DNA of 64,000 bases from Argopecten irradians. Taxonomy: Eukaryota > Mollusca > Bivalvia > Pectinida > Pectinidae. Below, piece by piece: positions 15,005-28,641 of this stretch (position 1 is its first letter; every line of letters starts with the position of its first letter). The stretch covers positions 18,893,655-18,957,654 of the forward strand of contig NC_091137.1 in assembly GCF_041381155.1 (NCBI RefSeq), read 5' to 3'. The translations under genes and the position numbers were made by a program. A model generated the notes under the pieces. It saw only the letters and a program-made list of their open reading frames with translations. It made no database searches and had not been told where the DNA came from.

Positions 15005-17375
15005 TAATTGAATGAATGTTCCACGGTTAAAATTAAAAAATATAATTTGAAAACAAAATAATATTTTCTTTCTTTTGTAATTCATTCTAAAACGACTGAT
15101 ATAATTCATCTTTTGGGATGAGCTACATTTCTCCTTTTAAATTAGCGAGAGGATAGATAACATTTCATTTTGCTGGTTTTTTTTAAATTTAATTTTTAGA
15201 AAACGGAATTTCATATTGCCGCAAGTTCTCTAATTTATCACATGATGAACTACATGTACATTTAATTGTCCTTGTGAAATTCATCAGAGGTTGGACTACA
15301 TTGTATCCTTTTTTCGTGAGAATTAAGATGGGTTATATTAAAAAACGGACATTTTATCTTACTTCTGTAATTCACATAATGGATTACATTTCATCGCATC
15401 TCTGCAATTCATTAGACCTTTAAAGAGGTTGAAATTAACTTTCACTGTCCGTATGTTTTTTCTTAATTTTGCATCAACACATGTGACCGATATTACCGAG
15501 GAAGAACCACTTTACAATGTTGCTACTACTCGAGTTTCTTACTTTATATTATAACTACCGAATTCTGTTATGGTGAATGGTTTATGTTGATATTGTATTG
15601 GTATTCAGAGTGCTTCGAAAACATAGTTTTAATGTTTTCTATTATTTCACAGGTTTACGACGCGCAAAAAAACTAAAAATACTGAGTAATCAGTATATTT
15701 AGTTTTTTTTTTGCGCGTCGTAAACCTGTGGTCATATTAAACTATTTTGGCACTTTACACATATCACAAATGAGATTATTCTATGTACAAATTTATACAC
15801 GCCTAGATACTATGCAAAAAAAATGTTCTCAATTCTAGTCACGAAGTACATTAATTTTGTTTTTGACAAGTTTCTTAAAGTCAATTAAATTTCCTGGGGG
15901 TAGGAACACGGCCAACAGATCTGTCACATTACAGTTTGAATGAACAAGTATACCTGTCTTTCAAATTATCATTAAACTGAAGCTTTGTATTTAACTAAAA
16001 TCTCTATTTCAGTCGTTAAATGAACCTCAAGAGAAAATGAGATGTAGTTTGTTACTCTTATCACTTTTCGCCAAGTTACTGGCATCATTATTTTTTTTAC
16101 TATTAGACTTTGGTCTTTATCAGAAACTCGAAGTTACATTTTCTCGTACATTTCTCAATATAGCTGACTTCCTTTCCAGTTGACTATGAGCAAATATCAG
16201 TAAGATGCAAGTGGAGTAGGGATTACCGGTATTAATAGACACTGCTAATCATAAACTACGCAAAACCTTATTTTTCATTACAAAAAATCGTTCTTTTAAT
16301 CAGTCATACACATTCATTTATGTACAATCATACATACTATTTTCAGCAGTTCTCATAATACATTCATATCTCACATTTACTAACAACAGAACCTTTGCTT
16401 TCATACAACTTGAAAGCTTGCTAAGAAATACAATTCTATGAATGGATGTTTTTCTATATTTTCAGCATTTTATTATTAAACTACAAGTATGCTGAAAAAA
16501 AATAGAAATATTTTAGAATTATTCCTTGGAAAGCTTTCAATCTGTTCAATTCACTTGACCATTCTATTATTGAAGACAATAGGATGGAAGTTTCAATGTT
16601 TTACAAACAGTCTATTGTACCATCTCGCATAAATATAATCACTCATACACGCATCTTAACTTTTCAAGTTGTATATCATAAAATGATATGGTCCAATTCT
16701 GAACTGAATGAACTCACAAAAATAACTAGCAACATTGTTGAGCGCTTCTTCGACACTTGAAAAATAATTCTCATGATGTTAAAAATGAATTGAACAAAAA
16801 ATTGAAACTAACTAAAGAGAATACAATACCTTATAAGATTCAAGCTGCTCTGTAGTTCTGAATCAAACCAAGTATAAACTACATATCGGACAGTAACTCC
16901 ATATTGTCATTAAATGATCACAGCATGTATTAAACAATCGTTCAACAAACATAATATCACACACTTGCCCTCCTAGAGCCAACAGTTCAGAATAAAAGCA
17001 CTTCACATGCATTCAGTCATACACATTCCCTGGTACTTTGCTCTTGTACATGTATAGAATGACATGGATTTACATTTAAAAAATGGATGAATGTCAAATG
17101 ATTGAGAAATTTGCATTTATATGCAAAAAGTGAGGCATTTTATGAAACTTTGAATGGATAAATTAATTAACTCAGAAAAAAAGAAATCAATTTCTTCATA
17201 TTGCTCATATTTCTTTACCAAACAAATATAAATACCAGTGAATTAATAGTCATTTTAGTTAATTTCAAAAAATAATATTCAAAAGAGTTTAAATGGAAAA
17301 CAGTTTGAATGATACCTGTTGAATAGAAACAACCAACAAAAATGAAAAATAATTTAAATCTAGATTCCACAATTT
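15005..17375. other. Gene-free stretch and 3' flank of the HDEL BiP gene
   Basis: No gene recognised. The lower part is probably the 3' UTR of the HDEL BiP gene; AATAAA on the minus strand at 16469-16474 is a possible poly(A) signal. The only structured feature is the hairpin at 15648-15730. Confidence 0.4.
15648..15730. repeat. 83-bp near-perfect hairpin
   Basis: Left arm CACAGGTTTACGACGCGCAA... and right arm ...TTGCGCGTCGTAAACCTGTG are reverse complements, meeting at the four-base loop GTAA (15686-15689), with only minor bulges in the A/T runs. It could be a minimal fold-back element. No clear target duplication flanks it. Confidence 0.9.
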
Positions 17376-20326
<2,951 letters not shown>

Positions 20327-20327
20327 C

Positions 20328-21672
20328 CTAAAAAAATCAACAAGGTCAAATTAATTTTGAATCTTTGTATGATTAAAATGATACATGATATAATTTACAG
20401 AATCATTCTCTTTGACAAGTTCAGGTAAGTGGTGAATTATGGTTAAACACTTGTCATAATATAATTTCCATAAATATATACTGGTAGGCTTAGAAAATAT
20501 TTAAAACATATTCCTCCTGATTTGCATCACTATGCAATAGATCTCATTAAACGATGCTGTCAACCAAACCAGTCTTATTCAATCTATGATACAAGTTATG
20601 TTTCAAAAAATTCTTGTTTTAAATCCTCTAAGCCTTGATGGAGTAAGGTTAGTTGTTAACAAACATGTAACTCTGTACTGGACGGAAGATTTCTGACAGA
20701 TTTTTTATGATTGTCCTACCAGGAACAAAGTCAAGCAAGGTATTATTCGTTCTAGAGTATGGTGGGTGTAACTTTATTGTTTGTTCTGGGGAACAAGCAT
20801 TTATATCCTGATAAAATACAATTTAGTGAAAGGTGAAATTCATTAATTTGGTCTCACAAGACCATTAGTACCTGGCTCGTTTGAAAAAATGACATGTTGT
20901 ATAAATCTAGTTCATAATATATGAGAAACTCTTAACTGGTGACATGTTATAGCTTATTTCAAACATTGGTTATTTTTGTTCATTTTAAGACCAACCTGGA
21001 GTATTTCCTCCCTTTATAATCGCTGTTAGATCTCTTCACAAAAAATACATCAGATTTCAGCTGTGAGCGAGTGCTTTACGTTTCAGAATTTTCTCATATC
21101 ATGTACTACAGTATGTCATTTTTTTTACGTTTCAGAATTTTCTCATATCATGTACTACAGTATGTCATTTTTAGCGAGCCAGATGCCTATTTTGGCACAA
21201 CAGGTGGGTGGGGGTTAGACTTATATATATTATAAGAGTATATACTGGACAATAATGGGGATATTACATTTAAACTACATTTTGTGTTGTATGATATCAT
21301 TAAAGTTTGTTGATCTAACTCCTATTCCTAAGTATTAATAGTGAAACAGTTCTTTGGCAGCTTGAATTCCGAGTAACATCCACGTCACATTTTTGTATCT
21401 CAACGAAACGCAGATAATCATTCTGATGCATATTGACCGTTTGCGAAAATCGTAGCCACTCAAACCATTTAAAACGAGAAAGTTGAAAGGAATTTATACT
21501 CTACTATATATGAAAAACGTTCATCATTAAATCGATGATCACATGAAGGCCTACCAAGTGCTTTGACGTGCTGCGAAAAGAAAAGTTCGGCACACGTGAA
21601 ATCCATTTGCCGGCAGACCGGCTACATTTTACGATGAAACTACGTTTAAAATTATATAAATAATATACTCAC
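20328..21672 (-). other. 5' UTR intron of the HDEL BiP gene (inferred)
   Basis: Acceptor TTTTTTTAG directly before the base preceding the start codon; donor ATCAA|GTGAGTATAT at 21673/21672. It contains the inverted-repeat element at 20869-21184. Confidence 0.7.
20869..21184. mobile_element. Inverted-repeat element, TACCTGGCTCG ends, copy a
   Basis: Left TACCTGGCTCG...ATGACATGTTGTA is mirrored by ...TACAGTATGTCATTTTTAGCGAGCCAG on the right. A ~49-bp internal segment around 21076-21172 (TACGTTTCAGAATTTTCTC...) is present twice in tandem. A shorter relative is at 46167-46371. Confidence 0.65.
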
Positions 21673-21775
21673 TTGATCCTCTAATGTCTTTTTCTTCTTT
21701 TCAGTTAATTAACACCGATTACAGCTTCACTGTATTTGTGCCTTCACTAGTTTTCTGTTTCTGACAGATTGTGCC
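21673..21775 (-). promoter_or_regulatory. HSPA5: Non-coding first exon of the HDEL BiP gene (inferred)
   Basis: Bounded by a strong donor at 21673 and placed about 25 bases downstream of a TATA-like GATATAA at 21795-21801 (minus strand). The cap site is an estimate. Confidence 0.5.
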
Positions 21776-21794
21776 GTATGCTAACTTGCGTGCG

Positions 21795-21877
21795 TTATAT
21801 CGTTTCCCGTGTTCCCAATCGTGTCCGACGATGATTGGTCCAAGTACAGCGATCAGGAGGCAGCTGATTGGACAACG
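21795..21877 (-). promoter_or_regulatory. HDEL BiP core promoter with ERSE-like cluster
   Basis: GATATAA lies at 21795-21801. Upstream on the minus strand, CCAATCATCGTCGGACACG (21838-21820) is CCAAT-N9-CCACG with one mismatch, the ERSE bound by NF-Y with ATF6/XBP1. Two ERSE-II-like sites (ATTGG-N-CCACG) with one mismatch each are ATTGGTCCAAG at 21834-21844 and ATTGGACAACG at 21867-21877. Known BiP promoters carry several ERSEs, so the layout fits. Confidence 0.65.
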
Positions 21878-22356
21878 TGTGACATTTCTGTCATTCATTC
21901 TCAAGGCCACGTAGTACGTAGGATTGTCTACGTCATTCGGAAAAATCCCGAAATGAAAAGTTCTCGTTCATAATAACAAACTCTATTTTTAGGTCAAATA
22001 CATATCATTAACGTTTCATTTAGCATTTAAACAAGATTTTTAATCAAAACGAAGCATACGATTACATTTTTCATCGAAGGAAAATTAAACAGTGAATGTT
22101 ATTTTTCGTATCAAGGCATGTGATTGGTCATTTTTATTTTCATTTATGTCAAGATAAATCAATTATCGTTTCTTTTCAGACTTTTTTTTCTATCTAACAG
22201 TTTTTTAATGTCTTTAAATAAACATTTATAGTTTAATAGATTTTTTAAGACTAAAATTTTCGGGATTTAAAATGACCAATGAAATATGAGTGTTCTTTTC
22301 CGTCTCATTGAACACGTGCTCTCGAAGTTCGCCCCATCGTCCTCGCCAATCGTCCA

Positions 22357-22427
22357 TTTCTCTTCCGGACGGGCACAGGAACGGTTGGCGGGATAGCGTA
22401 TCATCAATATTTATCGAATGTTGCGTT
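22357..22427 (+). promoter_or_regulatory. Start and first exon of the snoRNA host gene (inferred)
   Basis: A pyrimidine run TTTCTCTTCC (about 22364-22373), as in 5'-TOP genes that host snoRNAs, is followed by a short exon ending at a perfect donor GCGTT|GTAAGTAT (intron starts 22428). It lies about 0.6 kb from the HDEL BiP start and points the other way. The exact start site is a guess. Confidence 0.45.
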
Positions 22428-22612
22428 GTAAGTATACCAAGACTATGAAAAAGACACGGAATTTTTCAATAACACCGAATTCATCAGTAATTTAACCTTT
22501 TAAGCGAGGAAAATGTGTAACATGTGAATATTTTGGGAGAAACCGTACTCTGGGTCGATTTACCTAATGAGAACACGTGGTCGCGTTGTTATGCTCATTA
22601 TGATAAACCGAT

Positions 22613-22684
22613 CGTGCCAATGATGTAAGAATATATTTGCTACTCTTGACGTTTGGATGACGACTTTCAATTTACTGAGGCATG
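22613..22684 (+). ncRNA. SNORD76: C/D snoRNA, SNORD76-like
   Basis: Box C AATGATG after stem TGCC; guide TATTTGCTACTCTTGA (box D' CTTGA) is the same as human SNORD76, which directs 28S Am2350; then C' GATGACGA, box D CTGA and closing stem GGCA. This guide identity is the strongest single match in the cluster to a GAS5 snoRNA. Confidence 0.85.
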
Positions 22685-23267
22685 ATGAATTACTGAAACT
22701 TACTTTATATATTTCTAAATGCCGTGATTGAACAAAGAGGTGAAAGTGGGAGGGGGGCGGGGGGGATGGCGGCGTTAATGCCAGACATTTCGCTCTGGAA
22801 CTCTCATTGTAGAAATAAAAAGCGACCTTTCACCACAACATCTATGTAAAGGTATTATATGTTTTGTCGTGTTCTATGCGAAATTGATCGAGGCGTCAGC
22901 ATTTTTTTAAATTACCGACACGAAAAAAATATAATGAAATAGGTGCCGCTTTCCGGCCAAGAACGGATATATGCCAAGTGCATGCTTACATTAGTTTATA
23001 CTGGCACTGCAATATTAATTTCGTCGTTTTTAGTTTTAGGCCTATTGAAAATTTTGTTTCCACTCCGTATCCATTCTATCAAGAAAAAGTTGATTCGTCT
23101 CCCTTGTGACCAGTTTACAGTGCAGGGCTAAAACTAGGGCATAATGTTACCTTTTCTACCCTTTCCAAACGTTATTCAATGTCTTTACATTTAATACAAA
23201 ATACAGTATATATAGAAACATTTAGACCATGTGATAGAGAAGGCTGATGAAGTGGTAAAATTGTAAC

Positions 23268-23350
23268 GGTGAAGCATGATGATTCATAGTTCATATGATT
23301 ACCAATGAAAAGATACTATTGCATAGTCTTTCGCTCCTATCTGATTCACC
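23268..23350 (+). ncRNA. SNORD80: C/D snoRNA, SNORD80-like, copy 1
   Basis: Stem GGTGAA/TTCACC closes boxes C (ATGATGA) and D (CTGA). The guide AGTCTTTCGCTCCTAT before box D is as in human SNORD80 and pairs with the conserved 28S segment ATAGGGGCGAAAGACT (one G-U), predicting 28S Gm1612. The D' region also keeps CATAGTTCA of SNORD80. Two more copies follow at 24821 and 30703. Confidence 0.9.
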
Positions 23351-23663
23351 TATAACAATTTACCATTCACACCCAATTCTTTACAAGTATAGTTTCCATT
23401 TTCCACGATGTTTATTGGCTGCACCTGTTCACAATTTCTATTTTTAAAAATTATGCAGATGAAATGTAAAAAAACGATATAAAATCTAGTGATTCAATAA
23501 TTTTAATAACTTTAAAAATTTGTTTCAATTTTATTTGGAAACTAGAATGAATTGATGCCTCAACAAAACAAATAAAATGCAAAAATGCTGTTATATTGTC
23601 CATCAACAATATTCTCCTAATCTTCCCTTAAACAATTAAATTATTGAATAAATAATAATTAAT

Positions 23664-23756
23664 GAGTGATAATGATGAAATTTTGTGTCTTTGCTCCATA
23701 GAGTTCTTTAGAACTTGTTGATGGTTGCATTATTCCTTCCTTGGACTGAGTCACTC
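23664..23756 (+). ncRNA. C/D snoRNA with U14-like 18S guide, copy 1
   Basis: Stem GAGTGA/TCACTC, box C AATGATGA, box D CTGA. The guide CCTTCCTTGGA abuts box D and pairs over 11 bases with 18S TCCAAGGAAGG. In U14 the same guide is followed by TGT before box D. By the five-base rule U14 targets 18S C462 (human numbering), whereas this RNA would target A465. I know of no vertebrate snoRNA with exactly this register. Confidence 0.8.
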
Positions 23757-24016
23757 TGTAAGAATGCACACCATAACTATTAACTAGAAGGTTGTAATAA
23801 TGGTTTCTAACTATTCCTTATAAAAAAAATGAAGAGGGAATTTTACTTATTTGTAAGGAATAAAGTTTGATGATTCAATATGAAATAACAGTAAGTCTTT
23901 TCATAATATGATATTTGATAGGTAAGGATACATTTTTCAGCAGACTTCACTGGGGGGAAAATAGACTTAACATTCTGAAAAAAAAGTTATCATTTAACTA
24001 TTAATTATATATGATT

Positions 24017-24092
24017 GGTGATGAATGATGATGAACACAAGAAAATGGGAATCTCTCTGAACTACAATGTTGATTTCTTTTCTGACATCACC
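24017..24092 (+). ncRNA. C/D snoRNA, SNORD79-equivalent
   Basis: Closing stem GGTGATG/CATCACC, box C ATGATGA, D' CTGA at the end of TGGGAATCTCTCTGA, C' TGTTGAT, box D CTGA. The D' guide pairs with 28S AGATTCCCA and points to the A of GATT, which by register to the SNORD74 site is A3809, the known SNORD79 target. Assignment is by target, not overall sequence. Confidence 0.75.
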
Positions 24093-24314
24093 TTCAGGCT
24101 TTAGTACTGGTAACAGTTATATTCAGCTGTGATGATATTAGTACATCTAGTATGTCCAGTTAAAACAGCACCTTGAATCATAATAATTCTTAATTAAGTT
24201 GTGTGCATGTGATTTAGGGTTATGTATATTAACAAAAAATGAAGAAGTAATCTCTAGATATAAAAATATGATCAGTCAACTTGCTATAAAAAAAAAAATT
24301 AAAGACAAGTTCAG

Positions 24315-24380
24315 CTTGGTGTGATGAAACATTGAACTCTCTCACTGAATTTTTGTGTAGACAATAAGTTTCTGACCAAG
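24315..24380 (+). ncRNA. C/D snoRNA, SNORD81-equivalent
   Basis: Stem CTTGG/CCAAG, box C GTGATGA, D' in TTGAACTCTCTCACTGA, box D CTGA. The D' guide is complementary to the conserved 28S GAGAGAGTTCAA over 12 bases; the five-base rule selects the A equivalent to human A391, methylated under SNORD81, another GAS5 member. SNORD26 uses an overlapping guide two bases away and is the main alternative. Confidence 0.8.
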
Positions 24381-24820
24381 TGAGAGAAAAAAAATATTTC
24401 ATTATGGAAAATCAGTGACAAAATATTTTTTACAATTTGCAACTTTGCATGTGACAATGAAGGTACATTGTATATATTGAATCTTTGATTTTATTCTTTT
24501 CCAGCCCAGACAGATCAATACACTCCTTTGAAAAATAAGTTGGTTGACTCCAAAATCGGACACCAAGGATGGATTGGCAGAGGTTCCAAAAAGCAGCATC
24601 AAAGCCTGGGGTTATACTGGAAACGGCTCATCCATCTAGACAAATTTTGTCCAAGCTACTAAATATGGCAGTGTTGGCAATGGTGTCTTTACCATAACAC
24701 TTTTTTTATTGGACCATTTAGCTTTAATCCATAACTACCTATCACAAATTCATATATTTTGATAAATTTGTAATGCCTAAACAAGAGAGAAATATGATTT
24801 ACTAGTTGGTTTAAGCAGAT

Positions 24821-24903
24821 GGTGAAGCATGATGATTCATAGTTCATATGATTACCAATGAAAAGATACTATTGCATAGTCTTTCGCTCCTATCTGATTC
24901 ACC
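24821..24903 (+). ncRNA. SNORD80: C/D snoRNA, SNORD80-like, copy 2
   Basis: By eye the same 83 bases as copy 1, with the same stem GGTGAA/TTCACC and guide CTTTCGCTCCTAT. Flanks differ after a few bases, so the conserved block is the snoRNA itself. Confidence 0.9.
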
Positions 24904-25268
24904 TATTGCAATAAACCATATTAAATATTATTCTAGAAAGCCTAGATTAGGTCAATGGTTTATTAGCCTGAAATAGATTAAGTTTGTTTAAATAGACGAG
25001 AAATTTAAAGAAATAGCTATCTTGTATTAATTTAAATAAATTTAGTTCAATTTTGAGGAAATTGTTAACCAACATACAGCTGACAGAATTACTTTTGTAC
25101 TTTGGGATCAATTAGAATTAGTTAAATTAATATTGTCACTTTACATTTTATAATCTTGTACTAGTCACTAGTAAGTTTATTAAAGGCCTCCTTTAAAAGT
25201 TTTCTCTATCGGGTTTCAAAAAAGGGGAGAAGAAATTTAAAATATTGCACATTTCTTGAAAGTTGTGA

Positions 25269-25371
25269 CATGGCGATGATGAAAGCTTTATTCCCATCAT
25301 TCGCGGTTTCCACAGACGGGCAGCACCGCTCTCTGATGTTCCAATTACCTTCCTTGGATGTCTGAGTCATG
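25269..25371 (+). ncRNA. SNORD14: U14 snoRNA, copy 1
   Basis: Stem CATGGC/GTCATG, box C GATGATGA, domain A ATTCGCGGTTTCCAC (pairs with 18S GTGAAACTGCGAAT) and domain B CCTTCCTTGGATGT just before box D CTGA (18S Cm462). Both domains are the hallmarks of U14, needed for 18S maturation. About 103 bases, slightly longer than in human. Confidence 0.95.
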
Positions 25372-25617
25372 CTTTCACTTTCATGAAAAGAAAAAAAGAT
25401 CATTGGTGTAATTGTGAAACAAAGGTTAAGTTAATTTATCAATTGGTCAAGGCCTACCTACTTGTAACATGATTTGCAATTACAAGTTGTTTCAAATTCC
25501 GTTCCCAAATCTTCCGAAAATATTTCAAATATTTATAACATCAGAAAAACTTGTTTTCAATTTTGATGCCAACAGATTATTTACGGATCCATGACTACTT
25601 CAGTGGAGCTCAATTTG

Positions 25618-25710
25618 TGTGGAGATGATGATTGAACTTGCCCTCTCTGAGAAGCTTCATGATTGAGGCTTGTTTCTTCTAGTTATGTACTCAACTAGCT
25701 CTGATCCACA
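25618..25710 (+). ncRNA. C/D snoRNA, 18S guide CTTGCCCTC, copy 1
   Basis: Stem TGTGGA/TCCACA, box C GATGATGA, D' CTGA after ACTTGCCCTCT, C' ATGATTG, box D CTGA. The D' guide pairs with 18S GAGGGCAAGT next to the 530 loop, predicting methylation of a G there. The second guide (ACTCAACTAGCT) has no target I can name. A second copy is at 27101. Confidence 0.8.
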
Positions 25711-26349
25711 ATGTAACCGAAGATAAAAAAAATATTGTTGCCAAATCTAACACCTAAATTAAGTATAGTGGCCTGCCTCATTTATAGCTGAATTGTTAAT
25801 ATCGGGAATCGTTTGAACAAAAAAATTACCCCTGAAGTAATTTAAAGTGAATAGTCGGGCAAAGAAAACCAGTCTAAATGCGTTCATTGGCCTTCCAAAA
25901 GTTCTCACTTATTACTACGACGGTCAAGTTATGCTTAGTTTCCCAGTTCTGACCATTAAAGTAAAGAAAAGTTGAAAGCATTGAAAACGAGGCTGCGTGG
26001 AAATGTAACCACGGACATAGTGAGCCGGGAGGACGTTTTAGAATTCCCATGCTTTAAATTAATTTCTTCGTACGCAGACAGATTTTGGCGAGAGATTTTA
26101 TTTTTCTATTTCATAAGAAATTATACTGGATACATTCACATCATTTTTACCGACTTTAGCCATCCATGCCCGACTGTTCACTTTAAGGAAGTTTTGAACT
26201 CGTCTGATTCAAAGATTAACACAGTTCTTTATCAATCTAAATAGCCAATTTATTACTTTGACAAGTTCTAGAACATGATAATTTTATTGTTTTAACAGTT
26301 TCATGGAATATTGAAGTAATATATATAATATAAATGAAATTTATTTATG

Positions 26350-26442
26350 GAGTGATAATGATGAAATTTTGTGTCTTTGCTCCATAGAGTTCTTAAGAAC
26401 TTGTTGATGGTTGCATTATTCCTTCCTTGGACTGAGTCACTC
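26350..26442 (+). ncRNA. C/D snoRNA with U14-like 18S guide, copy 2
   Basis: Differs from the 23664 copy by about one base (CTTAAG for CTTTAG). The guide and the box D register are kept, so the register relative to U14 is not a one-off error. Confidence 0.8.
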
Positions 26443-26792
26443 CCAAAAATAGAATGCAATAAATGCTCTTTATTTTATAAAATACAGATTGATTTGGGAG
26501 GTCATCACAATACTTTATCCAAAAGGGAAAGGTACCTAACTTTTCACTGTATAACTGGCTATGCATGAAATCTTTATTATATTCATACATCGTTGCTTGG
26601 ATAGAAAACTTGGGTAATCTTCTGTAGTGGGTTGTTAGTAGAATAAAGTATGTGGTACTTTCTCCGCCTGGTTGTTAACTTTCTACCATGCTGATCAGAG
26701 ATGGTTACCGGTCTGTAATCAATATTTTGTGTGAACAAGTGCATTTTGGGAGAACATTTATCAAATCTTTTAATGATTAGAATTTAGATTAA

Positions 26793-26894
26793 CATGGCGA
26801 TGATGAAACTTTATTCCCATCATTCGCGGTTTCCACAGATGGGCAGCACCGCTCCATGATGTTCCAATTACCTTCCTTGGATGTCTGAGCCATG
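26793..26894 (+). ncRNA. SNORD14: U14 snoRNA, copy 2
   Basis: Stem CATGGC/GCCATG, box C, domains A and B and box D as in copy 1; a few changes in the linker between the domains (GCTCCATGATG). Confidence 0.95.
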
Positions 26895-27100
26895 TATGTC
26901 TACTAAATAAATGCCTTTGGGACAGATATTCTTCTACATTACTTGTATTGCAGTAACTGTTTTATAACAAAATTAAAGTTTGAGACTTTAGGTTAAGGAA
27001 ATGCAATAAATTGGAAATTACCTCTTTTTCAACCCCAAAAATTATAGTGCTTGGTTTATACTGTATAAGGTTTTGGTCAGTGTTAATCCTTTGATTTAAA

Positions 27101-27192
27101 TGAGGAGATGATGATTGAACTTGCCCTCTCTGAGAAGATTATGATTGAGGCTTGTTTCTTCTAGTTATGTACTCAACTAGCTCTGATCTTCA
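27101..27192 (+). ncRNA. C/D snoRNA, 18S guide CTTGCCCTC, copy 2
   Basis: Same boxes and guides as 25618. The closing stem has changed on both sides (TGAGGA with TCTTCA) yet still pairs, a compensatory change that supports a functional RNA. Confidence 0.8.
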
Positions 27193-27450
27193 AAATTAAT
27201 TGATAGAAAATACTTCACAGGTGTAAAGAATTATTTACAGGCAAACAAAATATAAAATGAATGAATTGGTAACTTACTGTAATTTCTTGGCATTGTTGAT
27301 CCATAGGATCTTCAGGTTTATATACAACTTGCATAAGTAATGAGCATTCTGAGAAATTGAGCAATGCCATTTATAATACGAGTTTACCATTATGACTTCC
27401 TATAACTTTGTAGAGTTTATATGATTACATGTACTTGGTATGCAATTCAT

Positions 27451-27540
27451 CTTATAAAGAAATGATGAAATATTTGCCAAATCAGTGTCCAGGCCACTGA
27501 AACTGATGATGTTAACCCTAGAGTTCCTGATCTTTTTAAG
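27451..27540 (+). ncRNA. C/D snoRNA, target unknown
   Basis: Long terminal stem CTTATAAAGA/TCTTTTTAAG (9 of 10 pairs), box C AATGATGA, D' CTGA after GTGTCCAGGCCA, C' CTGATGATG, box D CTGA after CCCTAGAGTTC. Box order and spacing are right. Neither guide matches an rRNA segment I remember, so it may be an orphan. Confidence 0.7.
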
Positions 27541-27673
27541 TTGTCTTGCATACCTGTAATACTTCATACAAGTTTGTTTCACCAGCCAAATTTTGTTCAA
27601 TCTACTCGACTATAACCTTTAGCATGCCGAAACCAATAAGTAGATTTTGACTTTACTCTGATCAGATAAAACT

Positions 27674-28033
27674 TTAAAAATGCTCCACCGCTGACAAATG
27701 GTAATTTTTCTCAATCAATAACAGGAACAGGCGATTTAAGTATCTTTCTTTGGTTACAAAAGTTATTACTTTACACCATTACCACCATTGAAAAGTTTGA
27801 GCTTCTCATTACACTTCAAGATAAAAATATCAATAATTTTTTGCATCTCGAAAAAAATCCCTGGCACTTTTATCCTATATGGAATGAAGTACTGATTGCG
27901 CATGAACCAAAAGCAAAATAAATCGTATTGAATTTTTTGTGTTAATAAGACATCCAACATACATGATTAAACACCAATTATAGTTCATATGATGAGTATC
28001 GTTTATGGTCCGTCTGCAGTCGAGCATCTTTTA
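27674..28033. mobile_element. TTAA-flanked MITE, family 1, copy b
   Basis: Ends TTAAAAATGCTCCACCG and ...GCAGTCGAGCATCTTTTA, both slightly decayed. Lies inside the snoRNA host gene. Its right part belongs to the block duplicated at 30020. Confidence 0.8.
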
Positions 28034-28347
28034 GCAAACTATAAATTTTCAGTCATTACTGTGGGATTATTTAACAAATCATTCAATTTCAGTACGAATA
28101 ATCTTTGGTATTTACACTTGGTTGTCAATGATGATTAAACGCAGATAGGGACAATTGATTGCACAAAAGTGCAACATGAAAAGCTTTCTGTGTACTGAAG
28201 GCAGCCAAGACCAACTGGGGTGTGTCATGCCTAAATGTGAAGTTCAATTTGATAAATTTTGATTATTCACACTGGTTACTCGAAAATTATTAAAAGTTCC
28301 AGCCTTACAACTGATATAGTTGGTGTAATGGTTAGCAACAGATTTTT
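27849..28347 (+). repeat. Duplicated block, copy 1
   Basis: From inside MITE copy b through the SNORD74-like RNA to TAGTTGGTGTAATGGTTA. The same order of sequence recurs at 30020-30565 in direct orientation with few differences apart from a ~50-base insertion in copy 2. Confidence 0.85.
28120..28206 (+). ncRNA. C/D snoRNA, SNORD74-equivalent, copy 1
   Basis: Stem GGTTGTC/GGCAGCC with two G-U pairs, box C AATGATGA, box D CTGA. The core TAGGGACA followed by a weak D' (TTGA) has the same register as SNORD74, predicting 28S Cm3820. The D guide (GCTTTCTGTGTA) has no target I know. Confidence 0.75.
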
Positions 28348-28641
28348 TGTTTTTTGTTTTTTTGTTTTTTTTTCTCCTTAGCTCAGTTAAGAAATTTTAG
28401 GCAGGAACAAATTGTTGGCGTGATTTACATAAACTAATAACAATATTTAATATAGAACTGAAAACGGTCGGTATTTAAACCATACACACGATACTCATCA
28501 CGATTAAATCCATGATAACCATCAACACTTTTGTTATATAAGAAGGAACAATATTCAAATTTGACCACTTATATGGCCACACACAATACTATCGTACACA
28601 AAGGAATAAAAGCATTAGGTTCAAAAACAGTGTTATTGAGT

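Noticed and set aside
27272-27352. Further C/D snoRNA candidate with stem ATTTCT/AGAAAT
   Set aside because: No acceptable box C (GTTGATC) and poor spacing.
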